Both the position numbers and the translations under genes were made by a program. The notes beneath the pieces are model-generated. The model saw only the letters and a program-made list of their open reading frames with translations. It was not told the origin of the DNA and did no database searches. This document shows positions 9,044 through 18,206 of a DNA stretch of 64,000 bases, in pieces. The number at the start of each line of letters is the position of its first letter. The stretch's first letter is position 1. Origin of the DNA: an uncultured Aquimarina sp. (lineage in GTDB: Bacteria > Bacteroidota > Bacteroidia > Flavobacteriales > Flavobacteriaceae); contig NZ_CANLYD010000023.1 in the NCBI RefSeq assembly GCF_947495315.1, positions 1 through 64,000 on the forward strand, given 5' to 3'.

Positions 9044-11254
9044 ATGACTGAAGCCGCTATAGAACAGGAAAACAAACAAATTGCAAAGCAATATAAAGAG
9101 TTGCTTCGTATTAGTTATCGCCATCTTAGTAAAGACGATAAAAAACTAATACGACAGGCCTTTGATATTGCAGTAGATGCACATAAAGATCAGCGACGTA
9201 AAAGTGGTGAAGCCTATATCTTCCACCCTATCGCTGTTGCCAAGATAGTAGCTAGTGAAATTGGTTTAGACGCAACCTCCATTGCTGCAGCGTTGTTACA
9301 CGATGTAGTGGAAGATACTGAATATACTTTAGTAGATATTGAACAAATGTTTGGAGAAACCGTTGCGCGTATTGTAGACGGATTAACAAAAATATCTTCT
9401 TTAAAAAAGGATAAAGATATTTCGCTACAAGCAGAAAACTTCAGAAAAATGTTGCTCACCCTTAATGACGATGTAAGGGTTATCATTATTAAAATCGCAG
9501 ATCGTTTGCACAATATGCAAACAATGGATTCTATGCGTCCTGATAAACAGGTCAAAATCGCTTCGGAGACCTTATATATTTATGCGCCTTTAGCACACAG
9601 AATAGGACTTTATAATATTAAAACTGAATTAGAGGATTTAGGATTAAAATATACAGAGCCTGAGGTTTATAAAGATATTTTAGAAAAAATAAAAGAAAGC
9701 AAAGAAGAACAAGATGCTTATATAAAAAGGTTTTCTGATAAAATAAAAGAAGGACTTGATAAAGAAGGGCTAGATTATGAAATAAAAGGACGACCTAAAT
9801 CTATTTTTTCGATCAGACGTAAAATTCTGAAACAAAACATAACATTCGACGAAGTCTATGATAAATTCGCAATAAGAATTATCTACAAAGCTGATGATAT
9901 AGAAAATGAAAAGTTCATCGCCTGGAAAATATATACTATTGTTACAGATTACTATCGTCCCAATCCTATAAGGTTAAGAGACTGGATTTCTCAACCTAAG
10001 TCTACTGGATATGAGGCATTGCATATCACTGTAATAGGACCTGACAGTCAATGGGTTGAAGTTCAGATTCGTAGTGAGCGTATGCATGAGATTGCAGAAA
10101 AAGGATACGCTGCGCATTATAAATACAAAAACACAGAAGAAAAGCATGATCAAGGTCTAGATGGATGGCTTAATAGATTACAAGAGGCTTTAGAAAACTC
10201 TGAAGCTAACGCAGTAGATTTTGTAGAGGAATTTAAGCTGAATTTATATGCAAAAGAAATCTTTGTATTTACGCCTGAAGGTGATCTAAAATCTTTACCC
10301 AAAGGCGCTACAGCTTTAGATTTTGGGTTTAGTGTACATACAGAAGTAGGCTTAAGAACTAGAGGTGCTCGAGTTAACAACAAACTGGTTCCGTTAAGTC
10401 ACGAGCTTCATAATGGAGACCAAGTAGAAATCATTACTTCTTCAAAATCAAAACCTTCCTCTAACTGGCTAGACTATGCCACTACTGCAAGAGCCAGGTC
10501 TAAAATAAAATCTGCATTACGTGATGAAAAGAAACAAATTGCCGAAGAAGGAAAAGTAATACTAAAACGTAAACTACGCTCTCAAAAAATAACAATGAGC
10601 GAAAAGGTAGTAAACGAACTTGTACTCTACTTCAAGCTTAAAACTAGCCAGGATCTCTTTTATAGAGTAGGTATAGGAACCATTGATAATCAAAAAATCA
10701 AAGAGTTTGCTACTACTCGTAGTAATGTATTTATGAATTTTATCAAGAATAAAATTCGAAGAGGTAATCCTAAAGACATTGTTAACAAAGATGAAATTAC
10801 TTCTAAGTATGATTTATTAGTTTTTGGTAAAGATTCTGAAAAGCTAGAATATAAATTATCCAATTGTTGTAACCCTATTGCAGGTGATGATGTTTTTGGA
10901 TTTATTACGGTTAACGAAGGAATTAAGATTCATAAAAAAGACTGCCCTAATGCACTACAATTGCAGAGTAATTATGCTTATCGTATCATACAGGCAAAAT
11001 GGATCGACTCTAGCCAAGAAGTATTTAAAGCAGTTATTAGGCTTAATGGAATAGATAATATAGGTGTTGTCAATGAAGTTACTCAGGTCATATCAAATAA
11101 CATGCATTTAGCAATCTACAATATGAATTTTGATACAAATGATGGAGTTTTCACTGGTAAAATTACAGTTGGTGTTAAAAATAAAAACACATTAAAAACA
11201 GTAATTCAAAATCTAACCAAAATAAATGGGATTGATAAGGTTATACGAGAATAA
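9044..11254 (+). CDS. rel: Bifunctional (p)ppGpp synthetase/hydrolase (RelA/SpoT family)
   Basis: Cytoplasmic stringent-response enzyme that makes and degrades guanosine penta/tetraphosphate. The 736 residues show the full Rel layout: HD hydrolase domain with FHPIAVAKI and ALLHDVVEDTEYT (active-site HD, so hydrolase is likely functional), synthetase domain with GRPKSIFSIRRK, TGYEALHIT and EVQIRSERMHEIAEKG, TGS domain (about 400-460, VFTPEGDLKSLPKG), a zinc-finger-like region with NCCNPIAGDD and KKDCPN, and a C-terminal ACT domain. Both catalytic halves look intact. It is followed by a Fur-family gene about 85 bases downstream. Confidence 0.96.
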   Translation: MTEAAIEQENKQIAKQYKELLRISYRHLSKDDKKLIRQAFDIAVDAHKDQRRKSGEAYIFHPIAVAKIVASEIGLDATSIAAALLHDVVEDTEYTLVDIEQMFGETVARIVDGLTKISSLKKDKDISLQAENFRKMLLTLNDDVRVIIIKIADRLHNMQTMDSMRPDKQVKIASETLYIYAPLAHRIGLYNIKTELEDLGLKYTEPEVYKDILEKIKESKEEQDAYIKRFSDKIKEGLDKEGLDYEIKGRPKSIFSIRRKILKQNITFDEVYDKFAIRIIYKADDIENEKFIAWKIYTIVTDYYRPNPIRLRDWISQPKSTGYEALHITVIGPDSQWVEVQIRSERMHEIAEKGYAAHYKYKNTEEKHDQGLDGWLNRLQEALENSEANAVDFVEEFKLNLYAKEIFVFTPEGDLKSLPKGATALDFGFSVHTEVGLRTRGARVNNKLVPLSHELHNGDQVEIITSSKSKPSSNWLDYATTARARSKIKSALRDEKKQIAEEGKVILKRKLRSQKITMSEKVVNELVLYFKLKTSQDLFYRVGIGTIDNQKIKEFATTRSNVFMNFIKNKIRRGNPKDIVNKDEITSKYDLLVFGKDSEKLEYKLSNCCNPIAGDDVFGFITVNEGIKIHKKDCPNALQLQSNYAYRIIQAKWIDSSQEVFKAVIRLNGIDNIGVVNEVTQVISNNMHLAIYNMNFDTNDGVFTGKITVGVKNKNTLKTVIQNLTKINGIDKVIRE

Positions 11255-11316
11255 GTCATTCTATTTTTTTCTGAATAAGTATTCATAAATTGGTGTCTCA
11301 CTTATAAAAAATAATG

Positions 11317-11324
11317 TAAATTTG
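11317..11324 (+). promoter_or_regulatory. -7 element upstream of Fur-family gene
   Basis: TAAATTTG, 15 bases upstream of the ATG at 11339. The nearest upstream TTG (11290-11292) is 24 bases away, slightly longer than the usual spacing. Confidence 0.45.
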
Positions 11325-11338
11325 TTTTTTAAATCATT

Positions 11339-11806
11339 ATGAGTACCAAAACAACTACGCAAAACGATCAAAACATCGTTAAAAATGTGTTTACTAGTTT
11401 TCTAGAGGAAAATGGTCATAGAAAAACACCTGAACGTTACGCTATACTTCAGGAAATATATGAAAGTGAAGAACATTTTGATATTGAGTCGCTATATATT
11501 AAAATGAAAAACAAAAACTATCGTGTTAGCAGAGCTACACTATACAATACGATAGAACTCTTACTAGATTGCAAGTTAGTACGTAAACATCAGTTTGGTC
11601 AAAGCCAGGCACAATACGAAAAATCATATTTCGACAGACAACATGATCACCTTATTCTAACGGATAGTGGTGAAGTTCTGGAGTTTTGTGATCCAAGAAT
11701 ACAATCCATAAAAAAAACAATCGAGGAAATTTTTGATGTAGATATTACAAATCATTCATTGTATTTCTACGGAACTAAAAAGAACCCAACTAATCAAGAA
11801 AACTAA
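11339..11806 (+). CDS. Fur-family metal-responsive regulator lacking the CxxC zinc site
   Basis: Winged-helix DNA-binding repressor of the Fur superfamily, 155 residues. The N-terminal half carries the family motif RKTPERYAILQEIY and recognition-helix segment VSRATLYNTIELLLD; the C-terminal half has the metal-binding HDHLILTD element and GEVLEFCD. In E. coli Fur the segment LICLDCGKV carries a structural-zinc CxxC; here the equivalent is LILTDSGEV, so both cysteines are missing and only one Cys (EFCD) remains nearby. It may therefore be a Fur that uses a different metal site. Its stop codon overlaps the purA ATG by one base (TAATG), so the two are co-transcribed and probably translationally coupled. 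Confidence 0.9.
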   Translation: MSTKTTTQNDQNIVKNVFTSFLEENGHRKTPERYAILQEIYESEEHFDIESLYIKMKNKNYRVSRATLYNTIELLLDCKLVRKHQFGQSQAQYEKSYFDRQHDHLILTDSGEVLEFCDPRIQSIKKTIEEIFDVDITNHSLYFYGTKKNPTNQEN

Positions 11807-13077
11807 TGGCGGTAAACTTATTACTTGGTCTTCAATGGGGAGACGAAGGTAAAGGAAAAATTGTAGACGTTCTTACAAAAAATTATGATATTATAGCTAG
11901 ATTTCAGGGCGGTCCTAACGCAGGACATACATTGGAGTTTGATGGTATTAAACATGTATTACATACAATTCCGAGTGGAATTTTTCACGATAAAGCAATT
12001 AACTTAGTAGGAAACGGTGTTGTTATCGACCCTGTAATTTTCAAAAAAGAATTAGATAATCTGGCTAAATTTAACTTAGATTATAAATCAAAGTTAGTAA
12101 TATCTAGAAAAGCACACTTAATACTACCTACGCACAGAATTCTTGATGCCGCATCAGAAGCTTCTAAAGGAAAGGCAAAAATTGGTTCAACACTAAAAGG
12201 TATTGGTCCTACTTACATGGATAAAACCGGTAGAAATGGTATTCGTGTAGGAGATCTGGAGTTAACTGACTGGAAAGAACGTTACCGCAATCTGGCAAAC
12301 AAACATGAAGCTATGATCGATTTCTACGATGCAAAAATAGAATACGATCTTGAAGAATTAGAGAATGAATTCTTTGAAGCGGTTAAAACATTAAAATCTT
12401 TGACTTTTATTGATAGTGAAGAATATCTTTATCAAGCGCAAAAGGAAGGAAAAAAAATATTAGCAGAAGGCGCACAAGGATCTTTATTAGATATTGATTT
12501 TGGGACATATCCTTTTGTAACATCTTCTAACACAACTGCTGCTGGAGCCTGTACTGGATTAGGTGTAGCTCCTAATAAAATCAAAGAAGTATTTGGAATT
12601 TTCAAAGCATATACTACTCGAGTAGGTAGCGGACCTTTTCCGACAGAGTTATTTGACGAAGATGGAGAAACTATGGGACGTATAGGTAATGAATTTGGTG
12701 CTACCACAGGAAGAGCTCGTAGATGTGGATGGTTAGACCTAGTAGCATTAAAATACGCTGTACATGTAAATGGTGTGACACAATTAATGATGATGAAGGG
12801 TGACGTATTAAGCGGTTTTAAAACCCTAAAAGTATGTACTGCTTATAATTATCAAGGAAAAACTATCACTCACCTACCCTACAATATTGAACCAGAAAAT
12901 GTAACTCCTGTGTATACAGAGATGAAAGGTTGGTCAGAGGATCTTACAAAAATGAATGATAAGTCACAATTTCCTAAGGAATTAAATGACTACATTGAGT
13001 TTTTGGAAAAAGAACTAGAAACTCCAATCACTATTGTTTCTGTTGGACCAGATAGGACTCAGACAATACATAGGTAA
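11806..13077 (+). CDS. purA: Adenylosuccinate synthetase
   Basis: Converts IMP, aspartate and GTP to adenylosuccinate in AMP biosynthesis. The 423 residues show the GTP-binding GLQWGDEGKGKIVD at the N-terminus, GPNAGHT with the catalytic-region histidine, KGIGPTYMDKTGRNGIR, GAQGSLLDIDFGTYPFVTSS, and TGRARRCGWLDLVALK. Length matches the family. The ATG overlaps the stop of the Fur-family gene, and a strong hairpin terminator follows, so fur-like/purA form a two-gene unit. Confidence 0.97.
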   Translation: MAVNLLLGLQWGDEGKGKIVDVLTKNYDIIARFQGGPNAGHTLEFDGIKHVLHTIPSGIFHDKAINLVGNGVVIDPVIFKKELDNLAKFNLDYKSKLVISRKAHLILPTHRILDAASEASKGKAKIGSTLKGIGPTYMDKTGRNGIRVGDLELTDWKERYRNLANKHEAMIDFYDAKIEYDLEELENEFFEAVKTLKSLTFIDSEEYLYQAQKEGKKILAEGAQGSLLDIDFGTYPFVTSSNTTAAGACTGLGVAPNKIKEVFGIFKAYTTRVGSGPFPTELFDEDGETMGRIGNEFGATTGRARRCGWLDLVALKYAVHVNGVTQLMMMKGDVLSGFKTLKVCTAYNYQGKTITHLPYNIEPENVTPVYTEMKGWSEDLTKMNDKSQFPKELNDYIEFLEKELETPITIVSVGPDRTQTIHR

Positions 13078-13094
13078 TCTATAGTAGATTATCA

Positions 13095-13144
13095 CAAAAT
13101 AAAATTCCTCAAGTATTAATATATACTTGAGGAATTTTATTTTG
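13095..13144. terminator. 22-bp hairpin terminator after purA
   Basis: An exact 22-bp inverted repeat (13095-13116 with 13123-13144) around a 6-base loop. The arms run from CAAAATAAAATTCC to GGAATTTTATTTTG, so T-rich tracts follow the stem on both strands and it could end transcription from either side. Confidence 0.85.
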
Positions 13145-13238
13145 TAGTACTTCATATAAAAGATTTGATTAAGCAATAATCGGATTGCAATGGAACTAGC
13201 TTTTGATGAAATTTGTTTCTAAATAAATATATATCAAA

Positions 13239-13761
13239 ATGAATCATACGCTACATAATTTTCGGATTAAAGCTATTAATCAAAACCTAATCTCTCCACT
13301 GTTTGAATTATCTGAATCAGAATTGGCAAAACAGCATGCTCTAAGAATACTTGTAGATCAAAAACCAGAATTTCCGTATCGTGTCAGTTTGGAAGATGCT
13401 AACATTGGAGAAGAGGTCATATTATTCTCATATCGGCACCACGCTGCTAAATCTCCATATAAAGCATCCGGCCCCATTTTTGTAAGTAAGAATGTAAAAA
13501 CTGATACTCTAAAGGTTAATAAAATCCCCACGATGTTAACCCCATAGACTACTATCCGTTAGAGGATATAACGAGAGTGCTATGATGATTGATGCCAAAA
13601 CAGTACCTGGAGCAACCTTATATGATACGATTCAACTTCTCTTCAATAATTCAGAAATTAAATACTTACATATTCATAATTCAAATCCAGGTTGCTATAA
13701 TTGTCAGATAGATCGAATTACCCAATACAACACAATAATAAGCTTAATTAAACACCCGTAA
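13239..13761 (+). pseudogene. DUF1203-family gene broken by a frameshift
   Basis: The N-terminal half (13239-13547) matches DUF1203 by its pattern: FRIKAINQNLISPLFELSE, RVSLEDANIGEEVILFSYRH and SPYKASGPIFV. That frame stops at 13545-13547, but the family's second half continues at once in another frame: HRLLSVRGYNESAMMIDAK, then YLHIHNSNPGCYNCQID, ending at TAA 13759-13761. The switch is at a run of four C's (13540-13543); removing one C joins the halves as MLTHRLLSVRGY. Either the gene is a recent pseudogene or the base is a homopolymer sequencing error. DUF1203 function is unknown. Confidence 0.85.
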
Positions 13762-13870
13762 CTCACTATATGTTATTGAAAATCTATTTTCTCCTAAAGT
13801 CATTCTTCTAATTATACTAAAAACCACTTAACAGCTTGTTAATGTGGCACATAAACACGACTTCAATCTC

Positions 13871-13878
13871 TATCTTTG
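13871..13878 (+). promoter_or_regulatory. -7 element of the CutA-like gene
   Basis: TATCTTTG, 22 bases upstream of the ATG at 13901. It lies downstream of the alternative in-frame start at 13844, which supports 13901 as the real start. Confidence 0.5.
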
Positions 13879-13900
13879 GTATTCTAAAAACTACAATTGT

Positions 13901-14218
13901 ATGATATTAATTCACATTATTACCGACAATGAAGATAAAGCAATTGAGATAGCAGATTTTCTGAATGAAGAAAAGCTAATCTTAAATTCTATGATATTAG
14001 AAAATGTAAGCATACGAAAGCGATTAGAAAATGGTACTTCTCGTAGCACGGATCAAATTCTAATTATGGGAAAAACCAAAGCATTATTATTCAACACTAT
14101 TGATAAAAAACTAAGGAAAAAATATAGAAATGAAATGCCCATCTTATATTCACTCCCAATTATTAATATGGATTGGGAACAAGCAGATGAACTAATAAAA
14201 GAAACAATTCCTGTTTAA
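13901..14218 (+). CDS. CutA1-like (PII-superfamily) protein
   Basis: A 105-residue protein when started at the ATG 13901; a longer frame from 13844 would overlap the -7 element and adds an atypical N-terminus. It opens with a ferredoxin-like beta-alpha-beta pattern, MILIHIITDNEDKAIEIADF, then STDQILIMGKTKALLFNTID, and ends EMPILYSLPIINMDWE, resembling CutA (EIADFLVEE..., ...EVLLIIKT..., YEVPEIIALPI). CutA proteins are trimers of unclear role linked to divalent-cation tolerance. The match is by eye and the sequence diverges from canonical CutA, so the family call is tentative. Confidence 0.6.
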   Translation: MILIHIITDNEDKAIEIADFLNEEKLILNSMILENVSIRKRLENGTSRSTDQILIMGKTKALLFNTIDKKLRKKYRNEMPILYSLPIINMDWEQADELIKETIPV

Positions 14219-14306
14219 TTTTGTATCTTTAAACTATCCCTCAATGATTTGTATTTCGATATAAATCAAACTATCAACATTGTTCCCCGGATAAAATAAC
14301 CTTATT

Positions 14307-14903
14307 ATGGACAATGAAAATTCAAACGAAATTAAAAAACTTCAATCTCAGGTTTTAGATTTAGAACAGGAAATCGAAAATATTTCTAAAAAAGTACAAA
14401 AACTACACATTGAAAAAACAGAACAACTTTTAGCTATAGAAGAAGTAATGCTAAAGAGTCGTTTCAGGTTAGTTATACTAATTTTGGCATCATGCGTAAT
14501 ACTAACGTCTTTGGCTATTATTTTAAATTATATTTTTTTTCTAGAAGCTATTTGGATCTGTGTTTTATCTGGAATACTGGGCAGTAGTATTTCCGCATTA
14601 ATTTCTGCGCTACAACGAAAAGCCAATGGTTGGGAATTTAAAAACGGGTTGAAATATCCTAATGATTCCCCAAAAGATAAATTCAGTATAAGAATGTCTT
14701 CTTTTTTTATAATAAGACCGATACTTGGCATTCTATCGGGATTCATAATTTATTACGGTTTTCAGGCTATAGGAGGCTTTAAAATTAATTCAGAAGGATT
14801 AGAGGAATCGAGTTTGGTTTTTTGGTCAATACTAGCTGGATTGTTTGCGAAATCTATGATTGAAAAATTAAAAGAAGTCTTTAAAAATTTAGTTGGATCC
14901 TAA
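14307..14903 (+). CDS. Coiled-coil membrane protein, unknown function
   Basis: A 198-residue protein I do not recognise. Residues 5-45 form a charged heptad-like coiled coil (IKKLQSQVLDLEQEIE). Hydrophobic segments follow at about 52-75, 77-97, 132-152 and 168-185, so it is probably a membrane protein with a cytoplasmic coiled-coil head. The TM segments are separated by a basic loop (ALQRKANGWEFKNG). It stands alone, 88 bases after the CutA-like gene. Nothing in the context suggests a role. Confidence 0.65.
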   Translation: MDNENSNEIKKLQSQVLDLEQEIENISKKVQKLHIEKTEQLLAIEEVMLKSRFRLVILILASCVILTSLAIILNYIFFLEAIWICVLSGILGSSISALISALQRKANGWEFKNGLKYPNDSPKDKFSIRMSSFFIIRPILGILSGFIIYYGFQAIGGFKINSEGLEESSLVFWSILAGLFAKSMIEKLKEVFKNLVGS

Positions 14904-15117
14904 TACTTACATTTTAGTTTTATAAATATTTAATTGAGATATATTTCACAAATTCAAGAATATAAAGAATTACGTAAATGGCTTTACTATAAATAGTGAT
15001 ATGAAATAATATTTTTTTAGATAGTTTTAGTTGAACAAACGTTGAATTTCATTGATTCTATACATCTTTTCAAACAATTTTAAGACTAGCTTTTCTTACT
15101 ACCTTATAGAAGAATAG

Positions 15118-15125
15118 TATATTTG
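15118..15125 (+). promoter_or_regulatory. -7 element upstream of CNGKC protein
   Basis: TATATTTG, 24 bases before the TTG start codon at 15149. No clear TTG -33 box at the right spacing. Confidence 0.45.
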
Positions 15126-15148
15126 CTGTGAATTTGAAAACCCCCTAA

Positions 15149-15541
15149 TTGAGAGTCTTTTTTTCTATATTAATATTCACCGCTTTTGCTATCAGACCAG
15201 CAATAGAGATTAGTAATATACTTTACTACCAGCTAAATATTGATACTATTATAGAAAAATATTGTGTCAATAAAGAAAGACCAAAACTAAACTGTAATGG
15301 AAAGTGTTATCTGATGACTCAAATGAAAATGAGTAAAACCACTTCTGATACTAATAAAAAAGATTCATTAACTATAATAGTAGAAGCTTTCCTCCCACTC
15401 TTCTTTGAGGACAACACCCTACAAATTAAAAACATTTCAAATTTCCACACAGAATATTTACCAAATTGGAAACCAATACATTTATACAAAGAAAATGTTT
15501 CCAAAAACATTGATCACCCTCCAGAAATTTATTATTCTTAA
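15149..15541 (+). CDS. Small exported protein with CVNKxxxxLNCNGKC motif
   Basis: A 130-residue protein starting at TTG (15149; an in-frame stop lies just upstream and no ATG is available). It has a hydrophobic N-terminal segment (residues 3-20) and then YCVNKERPKLNCNGKCYL, a short Cys pattern that recurs in small proteins near TonB-receptor and metal-uptake genes of Bacteroidota. The three closely spaced cysteines could bind a metal ion. It lies directly upstream of a TonB-dependent receptor and PepSY protein, so a role in metal or siderophore handling is inferred. Function is not established. Confidence 0.6.
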   Translation: MRVFFSILIFTAFAIRPAIEISNILYYQLNIDTIIEKYCVNKERPKLNCNGKCYLMTQMKMSKTTSDTNKKDSLTIIVEAFLPLFFEDNTLQIKNISNFHTEYLPNWKPIHLYKENVSKNIDHPPEIYYS

Positions 15542-15702
15542 TCACTCAAACAGTGAAATTGGGATATAGAAAATGACTACGAATTACTCCTAGTCATCTA
15601 ATTCCTATGTCAATTTTTACAAATCAAATAGCTATTAAGATATCATAACGCATGCTTACATGTGATCATTTATGACTAAAAATAGTGCATCTATTTTATA
15701 TA

Positions 15703-18033
15703 ATGAAAAATATACTAATGTTAGCTATATTCCTTTGTTTAGGAATAAATAGCTACGCACAATCTTTTCAAGGAAAAGTTGTGGATAATTCTAACAATCC
15801 ATTATCGGGAGCAATAATAATTGAATCAAGTACACCTACTAATGGTGTAATGAGTGATGATAAAGGCTCATTTAAAATAATTCTCAAAAACTCTAGCGAG
15901 GTAATTGTCAGTTTTTTAGGATATGTCACTAAGAAAGTAACACTTACAAATGATGTTAATATCATACGATTAACCGAAGATAATGTAGCTTTAGAAGAAG
16001 TATTTGTTACCTCAGCAAGCAGAGAAATTCAGAAGCGTTCTGAAGTACCTGGATCAATCGCCACAATCTCTGCAAAAACTATTCAAGAAACAAAGGCTTT
16101 TGGTATCGATCAATTGGTGAACCAAGTTCCAGGAGTTTTTATGTCTACTTCTAGAGCAGCTAGTAATGAACAGCATTTTATGGCTGTTCGTTCTCCTATT
16201 TCTACAAAAGCACTCTTTTTATACCTGGAAGATGGATTACAGATACGTCCTACTTCGGTATTTAATCATAACGCTTTATTAGAAATGAACGATGTTTCTT
16301 ATGATCGTATAGAAGTACTAAAAGGTCCAGCTTCTAGTATCTATGGTAGTGAATCTATTGGTGGCAGCTTTAATTTTATTACCAAAAATCCAACAGAGAA
16401 TCTAAGCGGAAGTATTGGCTTCCAAACCAATGACATAGGATTAACTCGTTATGAATTAGAAGTATCGGATAAAACCAATGATAAATTCGGTTTCTATTTT
16501 GGTGGACACTATGTACAACGTAATAATGGACCAATCGAACATAGTGATTACGAGAAACTGGCCTTTACGTTTAAGACTGTCTATGACTTTTCTGATACCA
16601 CAAAATGGACAACTGTTTGGGACATCGTTGATTATAGATCTGACATGACAGGTTCTTTAAGTGAATCAGATTATTTTGGAGGAAATTTTGAAAGTGATCA
16701 AACATTTACTGAAAGAGAAGCTTTAGCATTTAGAATGAGAACTACACTAGATAAGTTCTGGAATGATCGCAATAAAACTTCTTTTAATTTCATTTTCAGA
16801 GATAACACAATGGATCAAAATCCATCGTATAGAGTTCGCCAGTTTAGCGATCAAGGGCAATTAACTGGTTTTGGATCTGGAGAAGTAAATTCCAACCAAT
16901 TTAGAAGTTTTGTAGGATTGGTTCAGCATAAATTAGATTTCAATTTTGCTAATTCATCATTGATTTTAGGAACTACTGGTGATTTCTCTCCACAAAAATA
17001 TGTAGCAGAAACCACTAGTATCATTGTAGATCCTGTAACAGGAAGAAATATAGACTTTAGCATAAATTCTGGAGATTTTATATTGAATTATGAAGCAAAC
17101 ATCTTTAACTACGCTGGATTTCTACAATATGAAATATCACCTATTGAGCAATTAAAAGTTACTGCTGCATTAAGATATGATGGATTCGAATATGATTATG
17201 ACAATCAGGCAGATGAAATTGTAGGTGTAGAAGATGCTGTAGACAACTTCAATAATCTAACTCCAAAGCTAGGGATCAATTATAATTTTTCTAATAAAGC
17301 AGGGATCTATGCAAATTATTCACAAGGATTTACTCCTCCACAAGTATCTACATTGTATAGAAACAGTAATCAAGTACAAGAAATAAAACCAAGCAGGTAT
17401 AACAATTATGAAATTGGAGGATATTATTCGGTTTCATCGAAACTTACTTTGGATGCTGCCATATATGTATTAGAAGGAAAAAACACATTGATCACTTTAC
17501 GTGATGAGGATGATAACTTTTTTAACACAAACGCAGGTAAAACCAGATCCTATGGAATCGAATACGGAATTACCTGGAATATATTTAAAGAATTGGCAGT
17601 TTCACATAATGGTAGTTATGCAAAGCATCAATACATAGATTTTTTTGACAGCGGTATAAATTATTCAGATACAGAAAGAGAGACCGCTCCTAACCTATTG
17701 GGAACCTCTATTATAACCTATCGTAAAGATTTTAAAGATATTGGTTTTAGTATTGCAGGAGAACATGAACTTGTAGGAAGTTATAATACGAGTTTCGAAA
17801 ATCAAGTAGAAAATGACGATGGAACATTTAGTACAGCAATGTATGATGGTCATAATATCTTTAACCTCAGAGCTTCAATAAACTATAAAGGATTTGAAAT
17901 ATGGGGACATGCCCTAAATATTTTTGATGAATTATATGCAGCAAGAGCTTCATATAATAGATTTAGAAATGAAAATAGTTTCACTATTGGAAATCCAAGA
18001 GCTTTTCATCTTGGAGCAAGGTATAATTTTTAA
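15703..18033 (+). CDS. TonB-dependent outer-membrane receptor with carboxypeptidase-regulatory N-domain
   Basis: An outer-membrane importer energised by TonB. The ATG at 15703 gives 776 residues beginning with a signal peptide, MKNILMLAIFLCLGINSYAQS; a GTG 18 bases upstream would add six residues in front of it. Residues about 22-95 form the CarboxypepD_reg-like domain (GKVVDNSNNPLSGAIIIE), followed by a plug domain (VPGSIATISAKTIQETKAFGIDQLVNQVPGV in outline, and DRIEVLKGPASSIYGSESIGG) and a 22-strand-type barrel ending in the aromatic residue of GARYNF. A PepSY membrane protein follows, an association typical of siderophore or iron-complex receptors rather than of SusC-type sugar receptors (no SusD is present). 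Confidence 0.92.
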   Translation: MKNILMLAIFLCLGINSYAQSFQGKVVDNSNNPLSGAIIIESSTPTNGVMSDDKGSFKIILKNSSEVIVSFLGYVTKKVTLTNDVNIIRLTEDNVALEEVFVTSASREIQKRSEVPGSIATISAKTIQETKAFGIDQLVNQVPGVFMSTSRAASNEQHFMAVRSPISTKALFLYLEDGLQIRPTSVFNHNALLEMNDVSYDRIEVLKGPASSIYGSESIGGSFNFITKNPTENLSGSIGFQTNDIGLTRYELEVSDKTNDKFGFYFGGHYVQRNNGPIEHSDYEKLAFTFKTVYDFSDTTKWTTVWDIVDYRSDMTGSLSESDYFGGNFESDQTFTEREALAFRMRTTLDKFWNDRNKTSFNFIFRDNTMDQNPSYRVRQFSDQGQLTGFGSGEVNSNQFRSFVGLVQHKLDFNFANSSLILGTTGDFSPQKYVAETTSIIVDPVTGRNIDFSINSGDFILNYEANIFNYAGFLQYEISPIEQLKVTAALRYDGFEYDYDNQADEIVGVEDAVDNFNNLTPKLGINYNFSNKAGIYANYSQGFTPPQVSTLYRNSNQVQEIKPSRYNNYEIGGYYSVSSKLTLDAAIYVLEGKNTLITLRDEDDNFFNTNAGKTRSYGIEYGITWNIFKELAVSHNGSYAKHQYIDFFDSGINYSDTERETAPNLLGTSIITYRKDFKDIGFSIAGEHELVGSYNTSFENQVENDDGTFSTAMYDGHNIFNLRASINYKGFEIWGHALNIFDELYAARASYNRFRNENSFTIGNPRAFHLGARYNF

Positions 18034-18206
18034 AAAAAATAAGTAAATAAGTTTCTAAAATATAATTATGGTCTGCTGTCGCATTGAGTATGTGTTAAAA
18101 GAGTTGACATCTCTATCATTTGTTTCTGAACACTACTTCTCTATTATGGGGTAATAGATAATGTCGACAGTAGATCTTTTTATAAGCTTATATAAAACTA
18201 TATATA

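Noticed and set aside
9214..9555. 113-codon minus-strand frame in the Rel gene
   Set aside because: Shadow of a strongly conserved gene on the other strand; no signal of its own.
13844..13900. Longer N-terminus of the CutA-like protein
   Set aside because: It lies upstream of and across the -7 element at 13871-13878; ATG 13901 gives the standard beta-strand start.
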